Below are positions 10,495 through 21,196 of a DNA stretch of 64,000 nucleotides, piece by piece. The stretch is from positions 10,502,406 through 10,566,405 of the forward strand of contig JBBCBC010000027.1 of assembly GCA_037126765.1 (NCBI GenBank). Direction: 5' to 3'. The DNA comes from Stenogyne calaminthoides (taxonomy: Eukaryota; Streptophyta; Magnoliopsida; Lamiales; Lamiaceae). Below the pieces are notes generated by a model, which did no database searches, was not told the DNA's origin, and was given only the letters and a program-made list of their open reading frames with translations. How positions within the stretch are numbered: position 1 is the stretch's first letter; every line of letters starts with the position of its first letter. Made by a program: the position numbers and the translations under genes.

Positions 10495-11798
10495 GTAAGT
10501 CGGGTTTTCATGATTACTAAGTTTGAGTCATTTGTTTTGTATATTGAGAATGTTTTGTCCACAATGCAACAAATATAAACATTAGATAGAGGAGCATTTC
10601 CATACACATCACCATTAAGCGAAAAATAACAATTATTATTTGCAAAATGGAAGGAAAAACCTTCAATATCCAACATCGGAATAGAAATAATGTTGCGGGT
10701 AATAGAAGGAACAAAATAAAAATTATTCAGTTCAAGTCTAAAACCAGAGGGCAAGTCTAAAACATAAACACCAACACGTTTTGCAGCAACTCTTGCTCCA
10801 TTCTCAACGTGTAGGGCGACTTCACCCGGCCTAACTGCCATGCTATGCTTGAGACCCTGCACATTTGTACAAATGTGTGAGCCACAACCGGTATCCAATA
10901 CCCAGCAGTTAGTATCATTTGTGGACATGTTTATCTCTATAACAAACATACCTGTTCCAGTGGCTGAGACACCTTGTGTCTTCTTTTCAGCTGCTAGAAC
11001 CTTACAGTCCTTCTTCCAATGCCCCTTCAGCTTACAGTGGAGGCATAAATCCTTGTCCACCCTATCCTTCTTTTTAATTCCACCTTTGGGCTTAAGGAAG
11101 CTAGGCTTAGAGCCTTTCTTTCCCTTGCCTCTCCGATTCTTCTTTTCTTTCGGACCAGAAGAAGTAGAAGCACTCACCATGAGCACGGGCTTCTCTTTAG
11201 CAGTGGAGGACTCAAAAGTCTTGAGCATGTTATGCAGCTCGGGCATGGTCGATTCCATCTTATTCATGTTAAAGTTTACAACGAAAATCGAGTATGAATC
11301 GGGAAGCGACTGAAGAATGGCATAAACAACAACGTTGGTCTTGAGCTCAATGCCCAAATGACCAAGTTTCTCGATTAGCCCTATCATCTTCAATACATGA
11401 GGAGAAACCTTCCCTCCCTTGGACAATCGGCATCTGAACAGATCTCTCATCACTTCATAAATCTCAGAACGAGATTCAGAATCAAAGAGATCCTTCAGAT
11501 GCTTAATCATCTCGAAGGAAAGCATCTTCTCATGCTGCCTTTGCAGCTCGGGAGTCATTCCGAGTAGCATAACACACTGAGCCTGGGAAGCATCCTCTTG
11601 ATGCTTCTTTTGGGCTGCAGCGTCAAACGCTTCAGCCTCTTCAGTACCAGCCTCAGGGGTAGCAGGGATTGGCGTGTCCAACACGTACTCAATCTTCTCT
11701 TGCCTGAGCACCAAACGAATGTTTCGGTGCCAGTCGAGAAAGTTTGGCCCAGCCAACTTGTTCGTTTCCAAAACGCTTCTCAATGACAAGTTATTCAT
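10443..11798 (-). CDS. Copia B gag-protease open frame (451 aa)
   Basis: This is a long intact minus-strand frame starting MNNLSLRSVLETNKLAGPNF, the typical start of this Copia gag. Gag capsid region (UBN2-like) covers about residues 1-200, a Lys/Gly-rich stretch 215-245, zinc knuckle CLHCKLKGHWKKDC at 252-265, and aspartic protease active site LDTGCGSHIC with Asp at about 302. The frame shifts near its end into the GAG_pre-integrase domain (10258-10494). Gag would form the particle and bind RNA, and protease would cleave the polyprotein. It is long enough to be translated, but downstream pol is broken. Confidence 0.85.
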   Translation of the reverse strand: MNNLSLRSVLETNKLAGPNFLDWHRNIRLVLRQEKIEYVLDTPIPATPEAGTEEAEAFDAAAQKKHQEDASQAQCVMLLGMTPELQRQHEKMLSFEMIKHLKDLFDSESRSEIYEVMRDLFRCRLSKGGKVSPHVLKMIGLIEKLGHLGIELKTNVVVYAILQSLPDSYSIFVVNFNMNKMESTMPELHNMLKTFESSTAKEKPVLMVSASTSSGPKEKKNRRGKGKKGSKPSFLKPKGGIKKKDRVDKDLCLHCKLKGHWKKDCKVLAAEKKTQGVSATGTGMFVIEINMSTNDTNCWVLDTGCGSHICTNVQGLKHSMAVRPGEVALHVENGARVAAKRVGVYVLDLPSGFRLELNNFYFVPSITRNIISIPMLDIEGFSFHFANNNCYFSLNGDVYGNAPLSNVYICCIVDKTFSIYKTNDSNLVIMKTRLTCGTVGLVMQMRIGYQG

Positions 11799-12785
11799 TT
11801 CAACAATCCTAGAGAAATAAAATAAAACGGGAATTCAAACACATAATTCCTATGATCAATATTCAGCAATTCAAAATAAACATGGCCTTTCAATTTATTT
11901 TGTCTCCATTATTTTCACAAACTTAACGACCTCATCGGAAAAGTACGAATTTATATCTAATATAAATTATAACGGACTAGGATCCACATTACTACTATCA
12001 TAATCCCAGCGAGGGTTGATCATCATAACAGCATAACTGGTAGGTCTCCAAACCAATTGCCAGATTGCAACTCCTAGTTGTCGAACCTAGTTCGACTGAT
12101 GTCACTTACCATTTGTTCCCCGCGAGGGCTAACAAAACAAAGTTAAGTTGGTTTACAACCATCAAGCGGCGACATTTATCATGTCCCTATAAAAGTCCCG
12201 TTAGATGTAGATCCGAGCAAAAGACGAGGGTCTTTAAGTACTCATTGGAACAAAATCTCCGGTTTACTTTTAATTTCGATGGAAGACATCTTATCAAGTT
12301 AATGAGAAAATCATATTTTAGTGAGGAACATTTTTAAAGGCAGGGTATTAATTGCTTAATCGAGATCCATCATGTCAATCTATATCATATTTGAGCAATC
12401 ATTGGGCGCCGCCTACCCAAACATGATTTTATACGGACTAACACTTACATAGGCGCCGTCTACCCAAACAATAAATACGGTCCGACAGTTATTGGGTGCC
12501 GCCTACCCAAACAGTTATAACGCGGACTGTAAAATGGGTTAACTAATTTAAAGCGATTAAACAAGTTAACAGTGGGTTTTAATAAATCCTTTTGAAAAAC
12601 GAGCTTTAATTCCAATTAAAGTTTTTCAGTTTTATTGAAGAAAACAATTAATCCAATTAATTATTTATTGGTCCAACCAATTTCAATTTCAGAATTAAAT
12701 CAAATAAAATTCTAAAATTTATAAGTTTTAATTTCATTTGTTTTCGGGGGCTCAGGTGCAAATTCCAAATTTTGCACGGGAGGGC
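11799..12785 (-). other. Copia B leader, gag-proximal part
   Basis: Non-coding leader between gag and the inserted LTR. It contains a GGCGCCGCCTACCCAAAC-type motif three times (12404-12422, 12452-12469, 12494-12512). The frame 12065-12337 has no recognisable similarity. The rightmost 50 bases end GCACGGGAGGGC directly at the solo LTR, with no primer binding site. Confidence 0.6.
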
Positions 12786-14507
12786 TGTTGGGGAATTAAT
12801 TGCCCGGATCTATTCGGGATGAATATTTAAATACAAATTTAATTCTAACAATTATTACTAGCATGAATTAATCCTATATTAATTCAAATAATAATTCAAC
12901 AACAAATCATGCATGTAAACAGTTCACATAAATCCTACGCATGCGGAATTGCTACGGGTTTAAGTGAACTAACCTCTCGGAGTGACAACCGTTGAGAAGA
13001 TGGATCCCGTTCACACGAACACACCAAAAGACCTTCTCAAGTATTCCCTTATCCTTGTTCAACAATTCGGTGGTAGGAACTCGCGAACAATTTAACAAAA
13101 GGAAAAAATAAAATTATGTTGCACCACCTTTGTGGATTTCTAATTTTTCCAACACACGGAATTACACTAGGGATGAAAAATTCATCCCCTATTTATAATG
13201 CAAGGGGTGGCCGATTTTTTCCCTAGGAATAAGATGGGAAAATCTTTTTCTTGCTCTCCAAGAAATCTTGAATATATCTAATATATTCTTTTCTCCATAT
13301 TTAAAATATTCCACAAAAATCCCAACCCCCTATATTAAGGGATTTTCGAAAATATCACATTAAATAGGGAAGAAATAGGATCTTTGACTTTTCTTGAATT
13401 TATGGGATAATCTTGTATTCCAAGAATACATATTCCATAAAATCTTTCCAAGAAAATCAAGAAAATCTTTTCTCGTTCTTCCTTCAATATTTTTCAAAAA
13501 TTATGAAAAAATTAGCAACAATAATTTATTTTATTTTAAACACCTTTTTCAGTTATTGGACATTATGTTTGGGCTACTTGAGGGGCCTTTAGGAGAATTA
13601 AGATTGAACTTTCTAATAGACTTTGAATATCTAATATTGAGCCACAATATTATTCAAGTCCATAAATATTAATTAATCTCACTACATAATTAATATTGCA
13701 CTATCCATCTTAACCCATATTACTGTTAATATGGCTCCCAATTATTATTTCCCGTGTTTAAGATTATCTAGCTCATTAATTAATTCAAGCCACTGAAATA
13801 GCTTTCCATTAATTAATATCTTTTGTCCTTGGTCAAGGAACGGTTCAACATTATTATCCATACCGGAAACTAATTCCACTTGCAAGATTTGATATGATAA
13901 GTCTTATGAACCTCCCAAGGGGGCAAATCGAACAAGCGTACTTGCACACGATTCTTCGTATTAAATCTTAGCAATCGCATGTGACCAATAATATTGCCCA
14001 AGATATAAAGTATTGAATCTCATTGATTCTCTACCCGTCATAAGTCAAAGCAATAATCATTAACCACACACGATCCTATTTAAGGGACGAAGATTAAGAA
14101 ATAATGAACCACTGAGGTCTAGTTCTTCCTAATTTAGTGCTGAAGAATTTATCCTCCTTTAGGTCCTATTCAGCGCATCAGTCATGCACTAGTGTAATCT
14201 CTTGGTCAAGACAAGCCAATCTGAGCCTTACACTTCAACCTTTCACGATGGATTGTTCATTTCCATCTAGGTCGTCAACAACGTACTTTTAGTTACAAGG
14301 GACTGTTAATTTAATCTTCTGTGATCTGGTATCACTAAATTAACTACAATGTAACACGCACTATTTATTGAACAGTTATGCAGTAAATATATGTAACAAT
14401 CAATGATATTTAAAGCATCAGTGATAAATAATTTATTTCATTAATTAAGACAGAAATTCAGTTTGGTTATACAAAGTAAAAGCATACTTTCCAGTATAAC
14501 CCCAACA
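12786..14507 (-). mobile_element. Family-A LTR (probable solo LTR) inside Copia B leader
   Basis: A 1722-bp family-A LTR in minus orientation: plus strand starts TGTTGGGGAATTAATTG and ends CCAGTATAACCCCAACA. Neither side carries family-A internal sequence, because no PBS lies to its left (AGGGC) and no PPT to its right (TGTCT). The flanks do not match, so there is no target duplication and an ectopic recombination origin is possible. Alternatively it could be the 5' LTR of the gag at 11798, but the absent PBS argues against that. Confidence 0.75.
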
Positions 14508-15399
14508 TGTCTCAAATCAAATTTGCAAGACAGCCCTCCAACATCATCACCCTCCCAAATCGAATCCAGTCCGAAATTTCCAAACACCCAATTCAACCAA
14601 AATTACATAATCTAATTTCATCATAATTAATAAAATTAATCAACCCGATATTCTTGAAACAGGAACCCAAAAAAATTCAGATTCATCATTCAAAGAAAAG
14701 GGCAATAGGTTCGACAAAATTGGCCATCAGCGACGCGGTGGTGAGCACCATCGAGCCTACGCGAGCTGCCAATTTCACGCCCAGCGCACGGGCGGCTCAT
14801 CATCAACAACAAGGCAGCAGAAGGGGGTCGCGCGGAGCCGCACCCCCTTGAGCGAAATCTGGTTCAAAACCATATCGCCAAACAACGGGAAAAGGAAGAT
14901 CGAGACGGCGGCGTGTCGCCACTGACTCTTCCTGAATCCGGCGACGCGCCACCTTGAATCGCATCGAGACGGGAACACAGGCGAAGTCCCGAGTGAAAGC
15001 AAGCGGCGAGAGTCAAAATCAGAGAGAATCGGCGGCGAACCACCAAGAATCGAGGTGGAGACGTTCGTCTTCGAGACGGGTCGCGTCGAAGACAATGTTG
15101 GAGGCGTGAGTAGGACCGCGGGCTACCGCGTGCGACGCAAGGCACGGTGCCTAGCATCGACCTTCAGCGACGCGGCGTAGCGCCGCCGGTCGAGAGCGGC
15201 CTGAATCACAGGCGGGGGGCGGCGAATCCCTCTAAGGGAGACCCTAGGAAACGGAGGGGATGAACCAAAAACAAAACAACCGAGCGCAACAAAAGAAACC
15301 AAAAAGGGGTGCGGTATCTAATACCGTGCCCCAACCAATTTTTTTTTAAAAAAACTTTCAATTAAAATCAGTTTTAATGCAATTAAACAAGAGCCTGGA
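14508..15399 (-). other. Copia B leader, PBS-proximal part with GC-rich segment
   Basis: The AT-rich edge (14508-14640) is followed by a GC- and CpG-rich block at about 14720-15250, then AT-rich sequence up to the PBS. Overlapping frames at 14654-14851, 14775-15095 and 14864-15157 are compositional and mutually exclusive; I do not regard them as genes. This is the same architectural feature as in family-A leaders. Confidence 0.65.
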
Positions 15400-15411
15400 G
15401 CTTTGATACCA
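15400..15411 (-). other. Primer binding site of Copia B
   Basis: The minus strand reads TGGTATCAAAGC one base after the 5' LTR end, matching the initiator tRNA-Met complement with one change (AAAGC for AGAGC). Confidence 0.85.
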
Positions 15412-15412
15412 C

Positions 15413-16992
15413 TGTTGGAATATAGAGGCACGTAAAACACGTAATCACATGCTCAACAGAATTATAGTTCACCAACAACGAACAATATCAGTAACGAGAA
15501 ATCTTACAGTAATTCGAGTGCAGATTTCTCTACTACGGTATCCACGTAATCCCCAATTACAAACTTGCACGGATTTGCCAATGTTGAATCCCGAGGCGGA
15601 TTTGCTAGGAAAATCCAAGCTCTAGATCTTATGGAGAAAATATGAAGTAACGTTGATTGTGAATTTCCAAGAGCCAATATATATAGGGGAGGCCCAGCTT
15701 AAATCTTAAGCTAACCTGATTGGGAAATAAAATCTCTAATCTTTATTTAAATAAATCTCTACTATTTATTTCCATATATAAAATCTCTACGGATTTAAAT
15801 GCCTTATACGAAAATCTCTACGATTTATTTCCATATGCATTAAATCCTACAATTATATTCCAAATATAATTATTGGGAATTCTTATTTAATTAAATCTAA
15901 TTTAATTAAATATTAATAATAATTAATTCCAAATTAATATATTATTAATTACTTCTCCATAAATTAAATATTAAATCCAATTTAACATTTAATCAACCAA
16001 CTATAATCCATAAATGGGAACTACTTGTTGTGTGACCCATATGCCCTCATATACCGAGCGATTAGTCAAACTAACGGTCTTAATTGAATCCTAGTCAATA
16101 AATCAGACATTCTCAATATATGAGGTACGTTGCGAGAAACTTGTAATTACCTGTAACTAAAATGTGGGCAATTGCCATTTCCTCCTTTCATTCACGAATA
16201 CTCGATTAGTCTTGAACATGATGAAGTGTCTATTCAAATAACTTAATCAATTTATCTCAAATCACTAATTGATCATTATTGTCACACTTAATCACAAAGT
16301 CTAAGTTGACTTGCATTGACCAATGACTTCGATCAAATTATGATGAGAAGATGAATATTCTCTTTAAATCCACTTTGAGGAATGAATCCTTTTCTTGACT
16401 CAACTACCACGCACATGCACTTCGTGATGAACCCAATCCAAGCCGTATCTACCCATGGAAGGGTGCAAGCATTGGTCATGGTCAAAGTTCATCACTCCAT
16501 ACATGTCGTGCTTATTGACCTCAAGTCAAAGGAGTATCGCATCGCTCCCACTAACCGAGACACCCGTAGACACATATAGTGGAACTACATCAAACGGTTT
16601 CTCGGATGGGTATACCAATACCCTCTAAGGTATTTGTGCATTCATCATGAGATACCTAGTATCTCGTAGCAAGTGAGATCTTACTACACTCTCTAAGAGT
16701 ATGATGCAGATCGCACACCAATCTCCATTGCATCTTCAATATCCCATTCTTGATGATCCTCTATTGGGGCCATTTAAGAATCATGCTTAAGTCATCTGAG
16801 TTCTCACTCACTCAATGACAGCAGTGACTCAAGGGAACACATATAAGAATAAATGCAAACAATCAAACATAATATTCTAATGAGTGTAGTGCCATACATT
16901 TAATATTAAACAAATAATATTAAACTAATACTGAATATTATCTGAGTATTATGTCCTTACAAAGGATTGTCTCTAGAACACTAACACTAACA
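15413..16992 (-). repeat. 5' LTR of Copia B
   Basis: A 1580-bp LTR. The plus strand starts TGTTGGAATATAGAGG and ends CTAACACTAACA. It matches the truncated copy at 7527-7739 and, in opposite orientation, the fragment at 37358-38664, which starts TGTTAGTGTTAGTGTCC. The frame 16382-16579 lies within it and is not supported as a gene. Confidence 0.9.
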
Positions 16993-16997
16993 CGCTG

Positions 16998-17892
16998 GTC
17001 TATAAATTTTCGCCCCCATTAATGAAGAGATCGTTTCTCGTAAATTTCAACCTGATGAGGCTGATCGTGGAGATGACCTCGTTGTCATTGCCGATTTCGA
17101 TTTCGCAACACCGCTGTGCGCCACTGTGTGGTGGAGCCTCGCCGATTGGCACCCTGTTGAAGAAGATCATGAGGTAGAATTCCCTTCTGACGCCCTAACT
17201 GAAGAACACATGGTCTTTCACTGAATTTGGGCCTTTGTGTGAGAATTTTATTAAAGAGCCCATTGTTTCTAATTATGATGATGGGCCGAACGTTTGTGTT
17301 GAATTTGAAGGTATTGAATTTGGGCTTGCTCCATTTGATGATGAAATTGGGCCTGAATTTTTTCAGCAGGGATTGGATCTAGACATAATAATTTTAATTG
17401 TGTTAGATCTAAGAATATTTTTGAAGATTTTGATGGTGATGAGTCTTTTATATCGCCTGGAGATTATCTTAAAAAAATTTGGGAACGATGGACCTCCAGT
17501 ATTTGATGATGAACCAGATAATAAAGAGGAGGAGTCTATCATTTATGCCGGGCATTCAATTTTCTATGTCGAGCCCGAAGATGAGTCATGTCAAATTTTT
17601 TATACGAAAAACGGTGCTCATGACGCATGTTTTTTGGGTTTTGTACGGCGTCCACCGAGTGCTACTACGATGATGAAGATTTTAACTCACAAAATAGTTA
17701 TTATTTTTTTATAAATAATGATAGTTATTTTTCTAACATTTATTTGAAGTCTTCGCCCTATCGCTTCAAGATTCTGAGCCACACCTAAACAACCGATATT
17801 TTTTAGTTCAACTACTCGATGGCTTTATGTTATCTATCTAGAGATGAGAATGCTTCCGATTCGAGGATGAATCATTTTCATGAGGGAGAGAA
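16998..17892 (+). pseudogene. Acidic 3' reading frame of the non-autonomous Gypsy element
   Basis: The interior resumes after Copia B with SPINEEIVSRKFQPDEAD-like sequence. A frame from 17235 to 17714 (159 aa) follows, rich in Asp/Glu (DDEIGPEF, VFDDEPDNKEEES, YVEPEDES). No enzyme motif is seen. Similar acidic tails follow gag in some plant non-autonomous Gypsy elements, but I cannot assign function. Bases 17715-17880 are AT-rich. A purine run AGGGAGAGAA just before 17893 is the likely polypurine tract for plus-strand priming. Confidence 0.6.
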
Positions 17893-18249
17893 TGATGGAG
17901 ATGAGAATGCTTTAGCATTCATGAAGAAGTTTGAAAGTCTTGTATTAATTAATTCATATTTGACTCTATCCCTAGGTTTTAGATCCTTTTATTTATTAGT
18001 TATTTAATTATGTCTTTTAATATATAGTGTTAAACTAGTATAAATAGTTCATTTCAGGCATTGTAATAGATAGTTTTGAATGAAATAGATATATATATCG
18101 GGTTTATCCATTTGTTAGTGTTTTTATCGTTGTTCTTCCGATATTCGTAATGAATCAACGAAATTAAATGTTAATCACGTTTTTGTATTCATCAAGGTAT
18201 TCTAAGAATCAACTGATAATACTCTTATATGCTTCTGCAGTCTGCATCA
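17893..18249 (+). repeat. 3' LTR of the non-autonomous Gypsy element
   Basis: A 357-bp LTR beginning TGATGGAGATGAGAATG and ending GTCTGCATCA. It is a direct repeat of 6518-6872 and is followed by the second GACAC target duplication. Confidence 0.93.
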
Positions 18250-18254
18250 GACAC

Positions 18255-19338
18255 GGTGGGGAGGACCTGACTCGGATGATCCTTAGAGTTTTGAATGATG
18301 GGGAAGTAATGGACAACTGGAATTCAACCATTATTACCCTTATTCCCAAGATCAAGGAACCGATCTCTATGAAGGATTTCCGACCCATCAGTATGTGCAA
18401 TGTGAGCTACAAAATTGTGGTGAGGGCTATTATTAATAGATTATGGGATGTCCTTGGGCATATCATAGACCGCAATCAGAGTGCCTTCATTCCGGGCAGA
18501 CTTATCACGAACAATATCCTTGTGGACTTGAGTGCATGCATTGTCTCCGTAATACTAAAAGCAAGTCAGGTTATGCAGCACTCAAGTTGGATATGAGCAA
18601 AGCATTATAACACATTGAATGGAGATATTTGGAGCGCCTCATGCTTCAGATGGGCTTCGAGTCAAGCTGGACCAATCTTTTAATGAGGTGTGTTACTTTG
18701 GTTTCTTATTCATTTAAGGCAAACAATAATTTTTTTTGGCAGGCCATCCCCTCTCGGGGCTTTGACAATGGGATCCACTATCTCAGTATCTTATCGTGAT
18801 TTGTTCCCAGGGGATCTCCTCAAGCATCTCCGCTTATGCTCGGGACAAAAAGATCAATGACATCAGGGTGGCTAGAAATAGGCCTATTGTGACTCATCTC
18901 TTCTTTGCGGATGACAGTGTCATCTTTTTCAAGGATACCCCCCAAGACTCTGAGAATCTGAAGAATTGCATAACTGATTACGAAAAAACCTCTGGGAAAC
19001 TGATTAATTATGATAAATCAGCGATTACTTTCAGTGTGAATACTCCCCATTCCAACATTCAAGCCATTAAGGACCGACTTCAACTTCAAGTTTTCCAAGG
19101 ACATGACATTTATCTTGGGCTTCCTACCTTCACCACAAGAAGTAAACACCTCCAATTTAGCTACCTTAGAGATAGAGTAGCTAAAAAGTTGGATGGTTGG
19201 AAGAACAACTTTTTTTACTGAAGGTGGTGGAGAGGTCCTAGTTAAAGTGGTTATTCAAGTTATCCCCACTTATGCTATGTCTTGTTTTCGCATCCCTACT
19301 ACTATATGTAATGAAATCAAGAGCATGAGCGCTAAGTT
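18255..19338 (+). pseudogene. LINE ORF2 fragment 2: reverse transcriptase core
   Basis: This continues the LINE from 6512. Blocks in order are GEDLTRMILRVLNDG, WNSTIITLIPKI, DFRPISMCNVSYKI, NQSAFIPGRLITNNIL, then KLDMSKAL with a stop (motif A Asp kept). Next come a damaged QGSPLSP-type block, FFADDSVIFFKD at about 18900 (catalytic FADD intact) and GKLINYDKSAITFS through 19221. Frameshifts lie at about 18255, 18540, 18750 and 19211. The end, EIKSMSAKF, is split at 19339-19343 by the Copia A2 insertion and resumes at 36334. Confidence 0.9.
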
Positions 19339-19343
19339 CTAGT

Positions 19344-21182
19344 TGTTGGGATTATACTGGAAAGTATGCTTTTACTTTGTATAATCAAAACTGAATTTCG
19401 GACTTATTTACTGAAATAAATTATTTATCACTAATGCTTTAAATATCATCGAATGTTACATATATTTATTGCATAACTGTTCATTAAATAGTACGTGTTA
19501 CTTTGTAGTTAATTTAGTGATACCAGATCACAGAAGATTAAATTAACAATCCCTTGTAACTAAAAGTACACCATTCACGACCTAGATGGAAATGAACAAT
19601 CCATCGTGAAAGGTTGAAGTGTAAGGCTCGGATTGGCTTGTCTTGACCAAGAGATTACACTAGTGCATGACTGATGCACTGAATAGGACCTACAGGAGGA
19701 CAAATTCTTCAGAACTGAACAAGGAAGAATTAGACCTCAGTGGTTCGTTATTTCTTAATCTTCGTTCCTTAAATAGGATCACGTGTGATTGGTAACTATT
19801 GCTTTGACTTATCATGGGTAGAGAATCAACGAGATTCAATACTTTTTATCTTGGGCAATATTATTGGTCACATGCGATTGCTAAGATTTAATACGGAGAA
19901 TCGTGTGCAAGTACGCTTGTTCGATTTGCCCCCTTGGGAGGTTCATAAGCTTTATCATACCAAATCTTGCAAGTGGAACTAGTTTCCGGTATGGATAATA
20001 ATGTTGAACCGTTCCTTAACCAAGGACAAAATATATTAATTAATGGAAAGCTATTTCAGTGGCTTGAATTAATTAATGGGCTAGATAATCTTAAACACGG
20101 GAAATAATAATCGGGAGCCATTTTGACTGTAATATGGGTTAAGATGGATAGTGTAATATTAATTATGTAGTGGGATTAATTAATATTTATGGGCTTGAAT
20201 AATATTGTAGCTCAATATTGATAATTCAAGATCCATTGGAAGGTCCAATCTTAATTCTCCTAAAGGCCCCCTAAGTAGCCCAATATATAGTCCAATAACT
20301 GAAAAAGGTGTTTAAAATAAAATAAATATTGTTGATTATTTTTTCCATTATTTTCGAAATTTATGGATAAAAGGGGAGAAAGATTTTCTTTGAATTTTGT
20401 TATGGAATGAAGATATGTATTCTTGGAATACAAGATTATCTCATTAAATTCAAGAAATCTCCCACTTGGTTATTCATGAAGCAAATTTCGAAATTTTTGA
20501 AATATAAAGGGCAAGAAAGATTTTCTTGATTTTCTTGAAAAAATATTATGGACGATATGTATTTCTTGAAATACAAGAATATCTCATAAATTCAAGAAGA
20601 TCCAAATCTTGGAATCTTGACCTATATTTTTCGAAAATATCCATAACAAAGAGTAGGTGGGATTTTGTGGAATATTATAATTATGGGAAAAAGAATATAG
20701 GAGATATATTCAAGATTTCTTGGAGATCAAGAAAAGATTTTCCCACATTGTTTTTGCCCCAAAATTTTCGACCTCCTCTACTCTATAAATAAGGGATGAT
20801 TCTTTCATTCTCAAGTACAATTCCATGTGCTGGAAAAATTAGTAAATCCACAAAGGTGGTGCAACATAATTTATTTTCCTTTTTGTTAATTGTTCGCAAG
20901 CGTCCTACCACCGGATAGTCGAGCAAGGATTAAGGGAATACTTGGGAAGTTCTTTTTGTGTGTCTAATAAACAAAGTCATTGCCGTCCTAAGAGGTGCGT
21001 TCACGTAAACTCGTAGAAATTCCGCATGCGTAGGATTTACGTGAATTAATTATATGCATGATTTGTTGTTGGATTATTATTTGAATTAATATAGGATTAA
21101 TTCATGCTAGTAATAATTATAAGAATTAAATTTGTATTTAAATATTTATCCCGAATAGATCCGTGCAACTTATTCCCCAACA
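19344..21182 (+). repeat. 5' LTR of Copia A2
   Basis: An 1839-bp LTR starting TGTTGGGATTATACTGG and ending TTCCCCAACA. Its right half is nearly identical to 35176-36328, with only occasional substitutions, which supports these being the two LTRs of one recent insertion. Frames 19785-19982 and 20526-20792 are LTR sequence, not genes. Confidence 0.93.
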
Positions 21183-21184
21183 AC

Positions 21185-21196
21185 TGGTATCAGAGC
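21185..21196 (+). other. Primer binding site of Copia A2
   Basis: TGGTATCAGAGC lies two bases after the 5' LTR and is an exact match to the plant initiator tRNA-Met 3' complement. Confidence 0.95.

Larger units (their letters stand above)
7527..16992 (-). mobile_element. Ty1/Copia element B, minus strand, inserted in the Gypsy gag
   Basis: A full-length 5' LTR (15413-16992), PBS, leader, gag, protease, integrase, RT and part of RNase H read leftward to a 213-bp remnant of the 3' LTR (7527-7739). Flanks are TGCTG (7522-7526) and CGCTG (16993-16997), a 4/5 match to a target duplication. A deletion joins RNase H codons directly to LTR sequence at 7739/7740, removing the end of RNase H, the PPT and most of the 3' LTR. 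A family-A solo LTR sits in the leader. Coding frames carry several stops. Confidence 0.88.
6518..18249 (+). mobile_element. Non-autonomous Ty3/Gypsy-like element with nested Copia B
   Basis: The element is bounded by direct LTRs (6518-6872 and 17893-18249) and a perfect 5-bp target duplication GACAC (6513-6517 and 18250-18254) in LINE ORF2. After the 5' LTR comes a tRNA-Met-type PBS, a gag-like region to 7526 and then the Copia B insertion; the interior resumes at 16998 with an acidic reading frame and a purine-rich tract before the 3' LTR. Without Copia B the element is only about 2.3 kb. No protease, RT or integrase is visible, so it is non-autonomous (LARD-like) or has lost pol. Confidence 0.88.

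Noticed and set aside
12404..12512. Triple GC motif as a CRISPR-like or Helitron-end array
   Set aside because: Only three copies, variable spacers, and located in a Copia leader; treated as a leader repeat.
20526..20792. 88-codon frame repeated at 35672-35938 as a possible conserved gene
   Set aside because: It lies within LTR sequence; its duplication is due to the LTR pair and it is AT-rich without any domain.
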